DNA of 64,000 nt from Micromonospora sp. HM5-17 (GTDB taxonomy: Bacteria; Actinomycetota; Actinomycetes; Mycobacteriales; Micromonosporaceae). The notes beneath the pieces are model-generated. The model did not search any database. It worked only from the letters and a program-made list of their open reading frames with translations, and was not told the DNA's origin. Both the position numbers and the translations under genes were made by a program. The stretch covers positions 1 through 64,000 of the forward strand of contig NZ_RJWA01000008.1 in NCBI RefSeq assembly GCF_003762835.1. Direction: 5' to 3'. Of the stretch, positions 16,337 through 25,507 are shown one piece after another; position 1 is the first letter of the stretch, and each line of letters begins with the position of its first letter.

Positions 16337-17832
16337 ACCGGCGACGACCGGGTCGGGCCGTCCGGCGGGTGTGCGTCGCCGCGATGGCGGCCCTGCTCGG
16401 TGCCGGGCTGCTCACCGGCTGCACCGCCGACGAACCCGAGCCGCCGCCTCCGTCGCCGGTCGGCTCCGCACCGACCGTCCCGCCGGGCGGCGCCGCTCCG
16501 GCCGGGACCGGGGTACGGAATCCGTTCGGCGCCCACTGGGACTGGTCCCGCCACGACCGGTTCGCGCCGTACCTCGGCAAGCTCGCCGGCTCCGCGACCT
16601 ACGCGGAGCTGACCTGGTGCGACGTCGAGCGCACCCCGGGCAGTCTCGACTGGTCGCAGGTGGACCGGATCGCCGACCGTAGCCGGGAACTCGGCATCAC
16701 CCTGCACCTGAAGATCCGCACCGGGACCTGCTGGGCGACCGGCGGGACCGCCCGGTACACCCGGGGCGCGGCCGGGAAGACCGAGTCCAGGATGCCCGCC
16801 GACCTGGCCGCCTACCGCCGCTTCGTCCGCGGTGTCGTGGCGCGGTACGCCCCGCGCGGCGTGCACGAGTACGCCGTCGAGAACGAGGTGAACTCGCCGA
16901 GCTACTGGGCGGGCAGCCCGGAGGAGTACCAGACCCTGGTCCGCGCCGCCGCCGAGACGATTCGCGCCGCCGACCCGCAGGGGCGGGTGGGCGACTCCGG
17001 GATCAGCAGCGTCGCGTACGGCATGGGGGTGGCCGACCGGCTGCTGCGGGCGGGGCGGGAGGCCGACGCGGTCGCCGCCTACCGGGCGTACTTCCAGCGC
17101 CGCATCGGCACCCGGGGCCAGCAGATCCCCGAGGTGACCGACGCGGCCCGGCTGCGCGACGTGCTCGCCACCCCGACCGCCGCGCGGAGCCTGCGTTTCC
17201 TGGCCGCGACCGAGGAGCTGCTGGCCGACGGGACCGTCGACATCCGCCAGCTCCACTTCTACGAGCACTTCACCGGGGTGCCTCCGCTCCTGGACTACCT
17301 CCGCGCCCGCACGCCGGCGGGCACCCCGATCCAGGCCTGGGAGGTCGGCCAGTTCTGGGAGGACGGCGACGGCGACGCGGCCAGCCGGGCCGCCGAGCTG
17401 GTGAAGACCGTGACCCAGTTGGTGGCCGGCGGGATCGACCAGCTCTGCTGGCTGCCGCTGGCGTACAACCCGAACAACCGGGCCGGTGCCGAGGTCCGGT
17501 ACGGGCTGCTGGACCCGGACGGCACCGAGCGCGAGGCGGGCCGGGCGCTGGCCAGCCTCGCCGAGGCGGCCCGGGACGCCACCGTCGCCCCGCTACCGCC
17601 GGACGCGGCGGCGGTGCTGGCCGGGGTCGCCTTCACCCGGGGCGGCAGCACGACGCTGGTCCTCTGGTCGGCGGCGGGCGCGCCGGTGACCGTGCCGGCC
17701 GCCGCGACCGCCGAGTCGGCCACGGTCGGCGCCCCGCCGCGGGTCGGCGGCCCCACCACGATCACCGCCATCCCCGTCCTGCTCCGCGCCGACCGTCCGG
17801 TCGCGGACCTCCTGGCCGGCGTCGGCCGCTGA
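16333..17832 (+). CDS. Lipoprotein glycoside hydrolase (clan A TIM barrel)
   Basis: 499 residues. Arginine-rich start, hydrophobic stretch and LLTGC give a lipobox with the lipid-modified cysteine at about residue 30, followed by a Pro/Ser linker, so the protein sits on the outer face of the membrane. The catalytic domain starts near residue 60 (FGAHWDWSRHDRFAPYL). VENEVNSPSYW holds the Asn-Glu pair (Glu near 185) used as acid/base in clan A hydrolases; QAWEVGQFWEDG offers the nucleophile Glu near 337. The exact family (GH39, GH5 or similar) is not decided. A small beta domain ends the protein. It probably trims or remodels the polysaccharide made by the surrounding genes. Confidence 0.8.
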   Translation: MNRRRPGRAVRRVCVAAMAALLGAGLLTGCTADEPEPPPPSPVGSAPTVPPGGAAPAGTGVRNPFGAHWDWSRHDRFAPYLGKLAGSATYAELTWCDVERTPGSLDWSQVDRIADRSRELGITLHLKIRTGTCWATGGTARYTRGAAGKTESRMPADLAAYRRFVRGVVARYAPRGVHEYAVENEVNSPSYWAGSPEEYQTLVRAAAETIRAADPQGRVGDSGISSVAYGMGVADRLLRAGREADAVAAYRAYFQRRIGTRGQQIPEVTDAARLRDVLATPTAARSLRFLAATEELLADGTVDIRQLHFYEHFTGVPPLLDYLRARTPAGTPIQAWEVGQFWEDGDGDAASRAAELVKTVTQLVAGGIDQLCWLPLAYNPNNRAGAEVRYGLLDPDGTEREAGRALASLAEAARDATVAPLPPDAAAVLAGVAFTRGGSTTLVLWSAAGAPVTVPAAATAESATVGAPPRVGGPTTITAIPVLLRADRPVADLLAGVGR

Positions 17833-17841
17833 GCGCGTCGG

Positions 17842-18705
17842 TCAGCAGGGGGCGGTGTCGGGCCAGGGGTCGGGCCAGCCGAGCAGATCCGCGAGGCGGG
17901 CGTTGTGCGGGGCGAAGTACGCCCGCAGCCGCGCCCGCAGCTCCGGGGTCAACTGCGACGGACCGACGTCGACCCGGCGGGTGTGTCGGGCGAACGCCGC
18001 CGGCGTGAACGGCGGCAGCTCCAGGAAGCGCAGGATCCCCGCGTACGTCCCGGCCGGGTCCGCGGCCAGCTCCTCGCTGCGGACCACGTACAGCCGTTCC
18101 CGGGGCAGCACGGCGAACCACCGGTCGAGCTGTTCGGCGTACCGGCCCCGGGCGAGGTACGAGTGGTTGCGCAGGGCGTGGTGGGCGGCGGCGGTCTCCG
18201 GGCCGGACCGGAGCGCCCGGGCCAGCCGCTCCTCCTCCGCGTCCAGCGCGTCGGCGAAGCTCAACGGCTCCGCCCCGTAGGACCGGGTGTGCAGGTAGTG
18301 CGAGTAGGCCCGCTCGACCGGATCACGGAGCAGCGCGACGAAGCGCGCCTCGGGCAGGGTCGCCGCCACCCGGGCCGGCACGCTCGGGTGGAAGAGGTAG
18401 TAGGGGCTCGCCTCGAAGCTGCGGACCCCGGGCGGGGTGGTCGGGAAGTGGGCCCGGTACCAGCGCTCGCCGCGCCCGTAGTGGAGGCTGAAGAACTGCA
18501 GCTCCTTGCCGGTGGCGGGCCGGACCTGCGGGTGGGCGGCCAGGTAGCGGTAGAGCGACGTGGTGCCGCAGCGCTGACCGCCGATGATCAGGAAGTCGGG
18601 GAGGCGGCCGGGCTGCCCCGGCAGCGCGGCGTGACCCCAGGCCCGGGTCGACCGCACGGTGCGCCGCAGCCAGTCGGTCACGGTACGGCGGCCGGGCCCA
18701 CTCAC
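17842..18705 (-). CDS. Sulfotransferase, heparan/N-deacetylase-sulfotransferase-like
   Basis: 287 residues. LPDFLIIGGQRCGTTSLYRYL is the phosphosulfate loop in the form usual for glycan sulfotransferases; TGKELQFFSLHYGRGERWY, EASPYYLFHPSVPARV and VALLRDPVERAYSHYLHT follow in the family order, with the RDP..R..S 3'-phosphate site. I choose the GTG at 18705, which overlaps the flippase stop (GTGA). It ends a minus-strand operon of glycosyltransferase, polymerase, chain-length protein and flippase, which strongly suggests that the exported polysaccharide is the substrate. The stop lies 9 bases from the convergent lipoprotein gene. Confidence 0.87.
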   Translation of the reverse strand: MSGPGRRTVTDWLRRTVRSTRAWGHAALPGQPGRLPDFLIIGGQRCGTTSLYRYLAAHPQVRPATGKELQFFSLHYGRGERWYRAHFPTTPPGVRSFEASPYYLFHPSVPARVAATLPEARFVALLRDPVERAYSHYLHTRSYGAEPLSFADALDAEEERLARALRSGPETAAAHHALRNHSYLARGRYAEQLDRWFAVLPRERLYVVRSEELAADPAGTYAGILRFLELPPFTPAAFARHTRRVDVGPSQLTPELRARLRAYFAPHNARLADLLGWPDPWPDTAPC

Positions 18706-20333
18706 GGTCCCACCGCCCCGGTGCGCCGCGTCGGCACCTCGGCCCCGGTTCCGGTCTCGGCGCCGCCGGTCCGGGCCTGCCGCGCCCCGGAATCGGCGTC
18801 GACCTCGGCCTCGAGGGCACGCCGGCCGCCGCGCCGGATCACCGCGCGCAGCACCATGAGGTCCTCCCGATCCAGCCCGAGCGCCAGCACGGTACCGAGG
18901 TAGCCGACCACGATCACCGCCAGCCCCACCCCGAGCTGCGGGCCCCAGCCGGGTACCAGGCCACGGACGACGTACCCGAAAAGGAGGGCGACCACGGCGG
19001 CACCGAGCCCCTTGACCAGACCGGCGGTCACCGGCAACGACCGGACCAGCGCGCGGACCTGCACCACCCGGGCGACGTTCACCGCGGCGAGCGAGACCGC
19101 CCAGGCGACCGCGGCGCCCACGACGCCGTACGTCGGGATCAGCCAGAGGTTGAGCGCCACGTTCAGCAGCAGCGCCGCCACGTTGTCGGCCATGTTGACC
19201 GCCACCCGGCCGGACATGGTGAGCACCGTGCCGCACGGGCCGGTCACCGCGTTGACCACCTGCCCGAGGGCGAGGATGACGGTCACCGCCGCCCCGGCGA
19301 CGAAGTCCGTCCCGCCGACCAGGCGGAGCAACTGCTCCGGAAAGACGAGCAGCGCCACGAAGGCCGGCAGGGAGAGCCGCGCGACCCAGCCGGTGGCGGC
19401 GGCGTAGATTCGGCGTACCTCGGGCATCCGGCCCTGGTGGTAGAGGTGCGCCAGGTAGGGGCCGAACGCGGCGTTGATCGGGGCCAGCACGAAGACCGCG
19501 ACCGTGACCAGGCGGGTGGCGACATGGTAGACGCCGATCTCGTCGTTGGCGTACAGCCCGAGCAGGAGGGTGTCGATCCAGATCAGACCGGTCGAGGCCA
19601 GCGACGACGCCCAGCTCACCGTCGAGAAGCCGAACAACTCGCCGGGCCGGTACGCCGGGGGCGCCGGCGCGATCCGGCGCAGCAGCCGGGCCAGCGCGCC
19701 GAGGGCGAGCGCCGCCGCCGACCAGTTGGCGATCACCAGAGCCCAGAAGGCACCGGTGAGCCCCGCCCCGAAGGCGAGCGCCACCGCGCTGGCCAGCAGC
19801 CGGGTCACCGGCTCGTAGACCTGCCCGACCAGGGTGAACGGACGCTGGGTCCGCCAGCCACGGGTCGCCGCGAGGGCCGCGTCCAGCACGGTGCTCGCGG
19901 GCAGGGTCAGCGCCACCAGCCGCAGGCCCAGATCGAGCCCGGGGTCGTGCAGGACGCCGGCGAGCCAGGGGGCGGCGACGGCGAGCGCGACGGCGATCAG
20001 CGCCGACGAGCCGGCCGAGACGGCGAGGCCGAGCCGGATCGTGCCGCGTACCGCGGCCGGATCGCCGTCGGCGAGGTGCACCGCGACGAAGCGGGTCAGC
20101 CCGGCCCGGAACCCGGAGAGGGACAGCAGCCCGAGCAGCGACAGCACGGCGTAGCACTGGGCGTACCGGCCGACCTCCGCGATGCCGAGGGCGCGGGCCA
20201 GCAGCAGCATCACCAGGAACGCGGAGGCCTGGCCCAGCACCGCGCCGGCCAGGTTGAGGCTGCCGCCGCGGGCCATGCCGCGCAGGTACCGGCCGCCGAC
20301 GCCCTCCGTCGACCGGCCCACCTCCGCGGTCAT
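18702..20333 (-). CDS. Polysaccharide flippase, Wzx/MATE-like
   Basis: 543 residues with about 12-14 hydrophobic segments spread through the length. The start GGSLNLAGAVLGQASAFLVMLLLARALG is typical of the Wzx/RfbX family, which flips lipid-linked oligosaccharide units across the membrane. ALGIAEVGRYAQCYAVLSLLG and LNLWLIPTYGVVGAAVAWAVS are further family-like segments. The ATG at 20333 lies 16 bases after the upstream stop; the longer frame to 20444 adds a basic stretch without support. Neighbours are a Wzz-like and a Wzy-like gene, completing a Wzx/Wzy-type pathway. Confidence 0.85.
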   Translation of the reverse strand: MTAEVGRSTEGVGGRYLRGMARGGSLNLAGAVLGQASAFLVMLLLARALGIAEVGRYAQCYAVLSLLGLLSLSGFRAGLTRFVAVHLADGDPAAVRGTIRLGLAVSAGSSALIAVALAVAAPWLAGVLHDPGLDLGLRLVALTLPASTVLDAALAATRGWRTQRPFTLVGQVYEPVTRLLASAVALAFGAGLTGAFWALVIANWSAAALALGALARLLRRIAPAPPAYRPGELFGFSTVSWASSLASTGLIWIDTLLLGLYANDEIGVYHVATRLVTVAVFVLAPINAAFGPYLAHLYHQGRMPEVRRIYAAATGWVARLSLPAFVALLVFPEQLLRLVGGTDFVAGAAVTVILALGQVVNAVTGPCGTVLTMSGRVAVNMADNVAALLLNVALNLWLIPTYGVVGAAVAWAVSLAAVNVARVVQVRALVRSLPVTAGLVKGLGAAVVALLFGYVVRGLVPGWGPQLGVGLAVIVVGYLGTVLALGLDREDLMVLRAVIRRGGRRALEAEVDADSGARQARTGGAETGTGAEVPTRRTGAVGP

Positions 20334-20349
20334 CCGGTGGATCCGTCCG

Positions 20350-21474
20350 TCACGACCGGTCCCCGGCCGCCCCGGGGTCGGGCCCGTCGCCGGCCGTCCG
20401 GGCATCCGGTCCGACGCCTCCGGCACCCACCGTGGCCGGCACACCCACGCCGTCCGCCGGGCCGGTCGGCTCCGGCTGGGCCGACGCCGGCCCCGCGGCA
20501 GACGGCGGGGCCGACCCGGGCGCGGAGGCCGGCCCGGCGCCCGCCGCGCCTCGCCCCCGGGACAGCAGCTCCAGGAGCGCCACCAGCAGCACCGCGACCA
20601 CCAGGCCGGCCCCGGCGACCGGCAGTGCGGTACGTGCCAGCAGCCGCATCCGGTCGACCTCGCGTACCGGGCCGACGCTGGTGACCTTCGCCGGGTCGGC
20701 GGCCTGGGCCTGTGCCCGCGCCGCCTGCAACCGTCCCCGTGCCTGGGCCAGCGCGCTGGTCGCCGCGTCCCGCTGGGCCAGCAGCGCCTGGTAGTCGGGG
20801 AGCTTCGGGCCGATCTCGTCCAGGGTGCGCTGGGCGTCGGCGATCGCGTCGGCCGCCGCGTCGGCGCCTCGCGTGTTGCCGACCGCCTGCATCTGGAGCC
20901 GCTGCTGCCGAAGGCTGGCCAGCTCGCTGAGCGCCGCCTGGTAGACCCGGTCCGGCTGGGACACCTTGTTGGCCTTCTCCCAGTCGCTGATCGCCCGGGT
21001 CGCCGCCGTCACGTCCGCGCTGGCGGACTCGACCTCACCGGTGGCGATCTCCACCTGGGACGAGAAGAGAAACGAGAGGGCGTGCTCGGTGGTCGCGCCG
21101 AGGACCGGCGCCACCACCGCCCGGTCGGTGCTCTGGTAGCTCACCTCGAGCTGGCTGCTCGCGCCGACCTGGGTGACGGTGAGCCCGTCGCGCAGCGCCT
21201 CGACGTCGACGCCGGTCGCGGCGGAGACCTCGGCGAGCACCGTCGGCGCGGTCACCGCCGCCCCGAAGGCCGCCACGAACTGGTTCGCCGCCTGGTTGCC
21301 GCTGTACTGGGAATCGCCGCCGACCAGCGCGGGTGCGGCGACGTACGCGGTGGCGGCGTACCGCGTGGGCGCGAGCAGCACCAGCGCCGCGGCGGCGCCG
21401 GCGGCGAGGACCGGCACGGCCACCAGGAGCCAGAGCCGCCGCCGGGCAACCCGCAGGTAGTCGATGATCTCCAC
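20350..21474 (-). CDS. Chain-length determinant (Wzz-like) membrane protein
   Basis: 374 residues from a GTG at 21474, one base after the upstream stop. VEIIDYLRVARRRLWLLVAVPVLAAGAAAALVLL is the amino-terminal Wzz domain and first membrane helix; the second helix is near residues 290-312 (ALPVAGAGLVVAVLLVALL). Between them is a periplasm-facing coiled region (SELASLRQQRLQMQ, SALAQARGRLQAARAQAQA). The tail after the second helix is a Pro/Ala/Gly-rich cytoplasmic extension without a tyrosine kinase. Such proteins set polymer length together with the polymerase. Confidence 0.82.
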   Translation of the reverse strand: MEIIDYLRVARRRLWLLVAVPVLAAGAAAALVLLAPTRYAATAYVAAPALVGGDSQYSGNQAANQFVAAFGAAVTAPTVLAEVSAATGVDVEALRDGLTVTQVGASSQLEVSYQSTDRAVVAPVLGATTEHALSFLFSSQVEIATGEVESASADVTAATRAISDWEKANKVSQPDRVYQAALSELASLRQQRLQMQAVGNTRGADAAADAIADAQRTLDEIGPKLPDYQALLAQRDAATSALAQARGRLQAARAQAQAADPAKVTSVGPVREVDRMRLLARTALPVAGAGLVVAVLLVALLELLSRGRGAAGAGPASAPGSAPPSAAGPASAQPEPTGPADGVGVPATVGAGGVGPDARTAGDGPDPGAAGDRS

Positions 21475-21475
21475 G

Positions 21476-22975
21476 TCAGCTCCTGAGTGCGGTGGGCGGG
21501 GAAGGAGAGAGCGCCCCGGCCGACGGCCGGGTGACGGGGGCCGCCGGGCGGCGGGCGACGGCGCTCGCCGCTGCCGCGAAGGCGACGAAGTACCAGAGCG
21601 TGACCACGTTCGAGATGGCATTGGAGGCGGCGCTGACCGCGACGAAGGCGACGGCACAGCCGGCGAACCCGACCGCGATCCCGCGGTCGAGGCTGCCCGG
21701 GGGCGCCCGGCGCAGCGCCGTCCGGGCGGTGTGGAGGCAGAGCAGGAGCATCGCGAGGTACGCGGCGAGCCCCAGCAGCCCGGTCTCGACGTACGCCCGG
21801 AGGAAGTCGTTGTGTGGTCGCTTCGCCTCGTCGGTCTCGCGCTGGGTCATGTTGGGCCCGATCCCGGTCACCGGGTTCCGGTCGGCCAGCTCCACGATCT
21901 CCGTCCAGTACGTCACCCGCCAGGCGAGGGTGTTCCCGGTCGGCCCACCGCCGATCGCCCGCTCGTCGGCGAGCTGGGCGAACCGGTCGCCGACCGCGGG
22001 GAACAGGGCGGGGCCGGCGACGGCGACGACCGCGAGCAGCGCGAGCAGGCGACGGCTGCGGTGCAGCACCGCCACCACGACGAGGCCGAGCGCCGTCCCG
22101 AGGATCGCGCTGCGGGTGTTGGTCAGCAGGAGGAAGAGCAGCGAGAGTCCGAGCAGGACGCCGAGCGCGATCCGCAGCCGACGGGAGAGGAACCGGTAGA
22201 TCCCGAACCCGAAGACCACCATGAACATCAGGTAGCGCCCGAAGGTGGTGGACTGGCTGAACGGGCCGCTGATCCGGGTGAAGTTCCCCTTGACCTCGGC
22301 GGGCGGGTGGCCGAGTGCGGAGAGCAGCACCGTGTAGCCGAGCGCCAGTACCAGCGAGGCGTAGCAGGCCAGCAGGACCCGGCGCAGGACGGCGGAGTCC
22401 GGCATGAGCTGTTCCAGCACCACGAACATCACCACGACGGTGAGCACCCGCAGCGCCTCCAGCAGGCTCGGCTGCGGCTGGGCCGCGCCGAGGGCGCTGA
22501 CCAGGCCGGTCGCCCCGACCAGGAGCATCGCCCAGCCCAGCGGGGAGCCGCGGAGGCGGCCGTGGGCGCGTACGCGGGCGGCCAGCCAGAGCCCGGCGGC
22601 GAGCAGGAACAGGACGGCGAGCATGGTGGACGGGTCCAGCAGCCGGGCGGCGTCGGCGTCCGGAACCCGACCGGCGACCGGTCCGGAGATCTTGAACAGG
22701 TCGACACAGGAGCGGATCGCGAGCATCACCAGCAGGTAGCCGGCGAACCGCGTCAGCGCGAGGACGGCGACCGCGACGCCCGCGGCCACGGCGAGGGGCA
22801 GCACCACCGCCACCCGGTTCCCCTCGGCGAGTGCCCTGCCGGAGACGACGGCGACCGCCGCGGCCAGCGTCGTGGCCACCCCGACGCCGACCGCCCCGAC
22901 CCTCACTCGCACGGACGCGCCCCCTGTCGTCGCTGACGTGGTTGACGGATGGCGCCACGCCCACCGTGTCGTCAC
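21476..22975 (-). CDS. O-antigen ligase/polymerase-like (Wzy) membrane protein
   Basis: 499 residues with about 10-12 hydrophobic helices. The signature loop of the Wzy/WaaL family is visible: NPVTGIGPNMTQRE followed by KRPHNDFLRAYVETGLLGL, with the H-N pair before a hydrophobic helix. An upstream segment KGNFTRISGPFSQSTTFGRYL is also family-like. The GTG at 22975 overlaps the preceding stop (GTGA), matching the coupling pattern of this operon. A GTG at 22912 with AGGGGGC before it is the alternative. It should join repeat units at the outer face of the membrane. Confidence 0.83.
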   Translation of the reverse strand: MTTRWAWRHPSTTSATTGGASVRVRVGAVGVGVATTLAAAVAVVSGRALAEGNRVAVVLPLAVAAGVAVAVLALTRFAGYLLVMLAIRSCVDLFKISGPVAGRVPDADAARLLDPSTMLAVLFLLAAGLWLAARVRAHGRLRGSPLGWAMLLVGATGLVSALGAAQPQPSLLEALRVLTVVVMFVVLEQLMPDSAVLRRVLLACYASLVLALGYTVLLSALGHPPAEVKGNFTRISGPFSQSTTFGRYLMFMVVFGFGIYRFLSRRLRIALGVLLGLSLLFLLLTNTRSAILGTALGLVVVAVLHRSRRLLALLAVVAVAGPALFPAVGDRFAQLADERAIGGGPTGNTLAWRVTYWTEIVELADRNPVTGIGPNMTQRETDEAKRPHNDFLRAYVETGLLGLAAYLAMLLLCLHTARTALRRAPPGSLDRGIAVGFAGCAVAFVAVSAASNAISNVVTLWYFVAFAAAASAVARRPAAPVTRPSAGALSPSPPTALRS

Positions 22976-24282
22976 CGGCCGCCGGACCGGCCCGACCTGG
23001 CCCGGCCCGAAAGCCGCCTCAATCTAGCCGGGCGGGCCCGGCGGACAGAAGTGGACGACGCGGCGAGTCCGGCATCCGTTCCGCGGCCGGTGTCCGACGC
23101 GGAGCCGGGGGACGGCGGGGGCGCGGGGGGCGGTCGGGAGGCCGGCCGGGCGAGGTCGAGGTAGAGGCGTTCCAGCTCACGGGCCGCGGTGTCCCAGCTG
23201 TACTCGGCGACAACCTGCTCGGCCAGCTGGACGGCGCCATCCCGCTCGCCGGGCAGGTCGGCGACGAGCCGGGACAGGGCCCGTACCAGGTCGTCCTCGT
23301 CGCCGTCGCGGAACAGCCGCCGTCCCGGTCCGTCGGCCCGGAGCACCTCCAGGTGCGGGGCGATGTCGCTGGCGACCACCGGCAGGCCGTACGCCGCCGC
23401 CTCGAGCAGGGTCAGCGGCAGCCCCTCGAGCCGGGAGGGCTGGACGAAGCCGGCGGCGTTGCTGTACAGCTCGGCGAGGAGGTCGCCGTAGACGAAGCCG
23501 GTGAAGACGATCCGCTCGTCCCCCTCGGCGGTGCGCCGCAGCCGGGCCACGAAGTCGTCGCTGAACGAGGAGCCGCCGACCAGCGCCAGACGCAACCCGG
23601 TCGGCACCCGGCGGAACGCCCGGACCAGCAGGTCCGCGGCCTTCTCGGGGACCAGCCGGCCGACCAACATCAGGTACGTGCCGGCGGTCAGCCCGAACCG
23701 GGAGGTGATCTGTCGGGGCGGGAGCCGGCGGGGCGGCACCACCCCGTTCGGGATGTACCGGGCGGCCCGTCCGAACCGGTCCCGGTAGTGGGCGGAGAGG
23801 CCGCGGGAGACGGCGATCCGCTCGTGGGGGACGTACCCGCTGAGCCAGTACGCCGCGCCGAGCACCGCCCGCGCCCCGGCGCCCCACTTGTCACGCTGGT
23901 TGTCGAGGCCGTGCACGGTGAGCACGACCCGGGCCCGGGAGGCCACCCGCGGCAACGGGGCGACCAGGGCCGGGCCGAGGCCGTGGTAGTGCAGGATGTC
24001 CGGGCGCTCGGCCATCGCGGCGATGGTCGAGGCGGTGGAGTGCACGATGGCGTCCAGGTGCTTGCTGGCAATGGTGCGGACCTGCCGCAGCCGTACGCCG
24101 CGGTACCGGTCCAGCGGCACGCTGCCGTAACTCTGCCGACAGTAGACGGTCACCTCGTGGCCGTACGACGCGAGCCGGCTCGCCAGCTCCTCGACGTGCC
24201 GCTCGATTCCGCCGTACGTCGCCGGCATCCCCTTCTGCCCGATCATCGCGATGCGCAGCGGTCGCCAGTCCGGATGCCGCAC
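22972..24282 (-). CDS. Glycosyltransferase family 4
   Basis: 436 residues from the GTG at 24282, preceded by GGGAGG. LRIAMIGQKGMPATYGGIERHVEELASRL is the characteristic start of a family 4 subgroup found in exopolysaccharide loci. LTVHGLDNQRDKWG, GVVPPRRL, MLVGRLVPEKAADLLVRAF and VQPSRLEGLPLTLLEAAAYGLPVVAS (with the E(x)7E nucleotide-sugar site) follow in order. The last 60 residues are a low-complexity basic tail. First gene of the minus-strand operon ending at 17842. Confidence 0.88.
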   Translation of the reverse strand: MRHPDWRPLRIAMIGQKGMPATYGGIERHVEELASRLASYGHEVTVYCRQSYGSVPLDRYRGVRLRQVRTIASKHLDAIVHSTASTIAAMAERPDILHYHGLGPALVAPLPRVASRARVVLTVHGLDNQRDKWGAGARAVLGAAYWLSGYVPHERIAVSRGLSAHYRDRFGRAARYIPNGVVPPRRLPPRQITSRFGLTAGTYLMLVGRLVPEKAADLLVRAFRRVPTGLRLALVGGSSFSDDFVARLRRTAEGDERIVFTGFVYGDLLAELYSNAAGFVQPSRLEGLPLTLLEAAAYGLPVVASDIAPHLEVLRADGPGRRLFRDGDEDDLVRALSRLVADLPGERDGAVQLAEQVVAEYSWDTAARELERLYLDLARPASRPPPAPPPSPGSASDTGRGTDAGLAASSTSVRRARPARLRRLSGRARSGRSGGR

Positions 24283-24628
24283 CCTGCCTCCCTGTGACTC
24301 GGCGCCCCGTTTTCCCAGCTCGGAGGCCCGGCGCGTGGTGTCCCAGCTCCCGTGGCGCGGTGCTTTCGGCGAGCCGCCTCGTGCCACCCCGGCCACGCAC
24401 GGCCAGATCGGCCGCCGGGCAGCCGTCGGGAAAAGATCATGCTCCGATCCGTCGATCTCCGGAAGGGGCTGACCGGGTCGACGATCACACGGCGCCGGAG
24501 GACGTTCCTTCTGCCGGGGACGGGGTCACGGCCGGCCGGGTGGACGGGCCCGGCGGTCCTGCCGCGACAGCGGCGGTCGCCGGGCGTTCGTCACGCCGGT
24601 GCAGGCACGGGCGGTGGACGCCGGACCG
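24283..24628. other. Intergenic region upstream of the polysaccharide operon
   Basis: 346 bases without a convincing gene. It should hold the promoter of the minus-strand polysaccharide operon and the end of the methyltransferase transcript. An AT-richer patch (GGGAAAAGATCATGC, about 24428-24442) is the best place for a promoter, but no pair of boxes is clear. Confidence 0.4.
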
Positions 24629-25450
24629 TCAGGGTTTGCGGGCGACGCCGACGAGGTTGTGCAGCGGGCGCGGTGGGTCGCCCGGGGTGGGGTCGGGGCG
24701 CCACCGGGTGACGTCCACCAGCCCGGGCTCGACCAGTTCCAGGCCCTCGAAGTAGCTGGCGATCTCCTCGGGGCTGCGCATCGCGTACGGCGGATTGGCC
24801 GACTCGTTCCAGATCCGCATCACGTCGTTGAGTTCCTGGTTGGTGTTCGTGCCGTCGACGACCACCAGGTAACTACCGCTGGGAAGGGCGGCCATGATCC
24901 GCCGTACCACCGACCGGGCCTCCTCGACGGTGGGCAGGTGGGCCAGGATCCCGGACAGGATCACCGCGACCGGCTTGGCGAGGTCGAGTGTCCGCGCCGC
25001 CTCCCGCAGGATCTTCTCGGTGTCGCGAATGTCGGCGTCGATGTAGTCCGTGGCGCCCTCGGGGCCACTGGTCAGCAGGGCTCGGGCGTGTACGAGGACG
25101 AGCGGGTCGTAGTCGACGTAGACGATCCGGGACTCCGGGGCGACCGCCTGGGCCACCTCGTGGGTGTTGTTGGCGGTCGGCAGCCCGGTGCCGACGTCCA
25201 GGAACTGCCGGACGTGGGCCTCGCCGGCCAGGTACCGCACGGCCCGGTTGAGCACCGCGCGGTCGGCCCGGGCGATGTCGACGATGATGGGGTACGCCTT
25301 CGCGATCTCGTCGCCGAGGGCCCGGTCGACGGCGTAGTTGTCCTTGCCGCCGAGCCAGTAGTTCCAGACCCGGGCCGTCTGTGGGACGGTGGTGTCGATT
25401 TTGGACCGGGAGATCTGCTCCCCGCCGGACAGATGCGTCTCGTTGGTCAC
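24629..25450 (-). CDS. SAM-dependent methyltransferase, DUF574 type
   Basis: 273 residues. ARVWNYWLGGKDNYAVDRALG is the hallmark start of the DUF574 (Methyltransf_19) family, which is expanded in actinomycetes. The SAM site is QFLDVGTGLPTANNTHEVAQ and RIVYVDYDPLVLVHARALL; VAVILSGILAHLPT and YLVVVDGTNTN follow. I choose the GTG at 25450, which has GAAAGG at good spacing. It lies 57 bases downstream of the XRE regulator in the same direction, a very common actinomycete pair. The substrate of these enzymes is generally not known. Confidence 0.87.
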   Translation of the reverse strand: MTNETHLSGGEQISRSKIDTTVPQTARVWNYWLGGKDNYAVDRALGDEIAKAYPIIVDIARADRAVLNRAVRYLAGEAHVRQFLDVGTGLPTANNTHEVAQAVAPESRIVYVDYDPLVLVHARALLTSGPEGATDYIDADIRDTEKILREAARTLDLAKPVAVILSGILAHLPTVEEARSVVRRIMAALPSGSYLVVVDGTNTNQELNDVMRIWNESANPPYAMRSPEEIASYFEGLELVEPGLVDVTRWRPDPTPGDPPRPLHNLVGVARKP

Positions 25451-25507
25451 CGGTAACGCCTTTCGATCGGCCGCCGCCCACATGGCACGCGCCGAGAATA
25501 CACGCGA

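Noticed and set aside
17842-20157. A single minus-strand frame suggesting a flippase-sulfotransferase fusion.
   Set aside because: The part above 18705 is an out-of-frame reading of the flippase gene. The sulfotransferase starts at the GTG overlapping the flippase stop.
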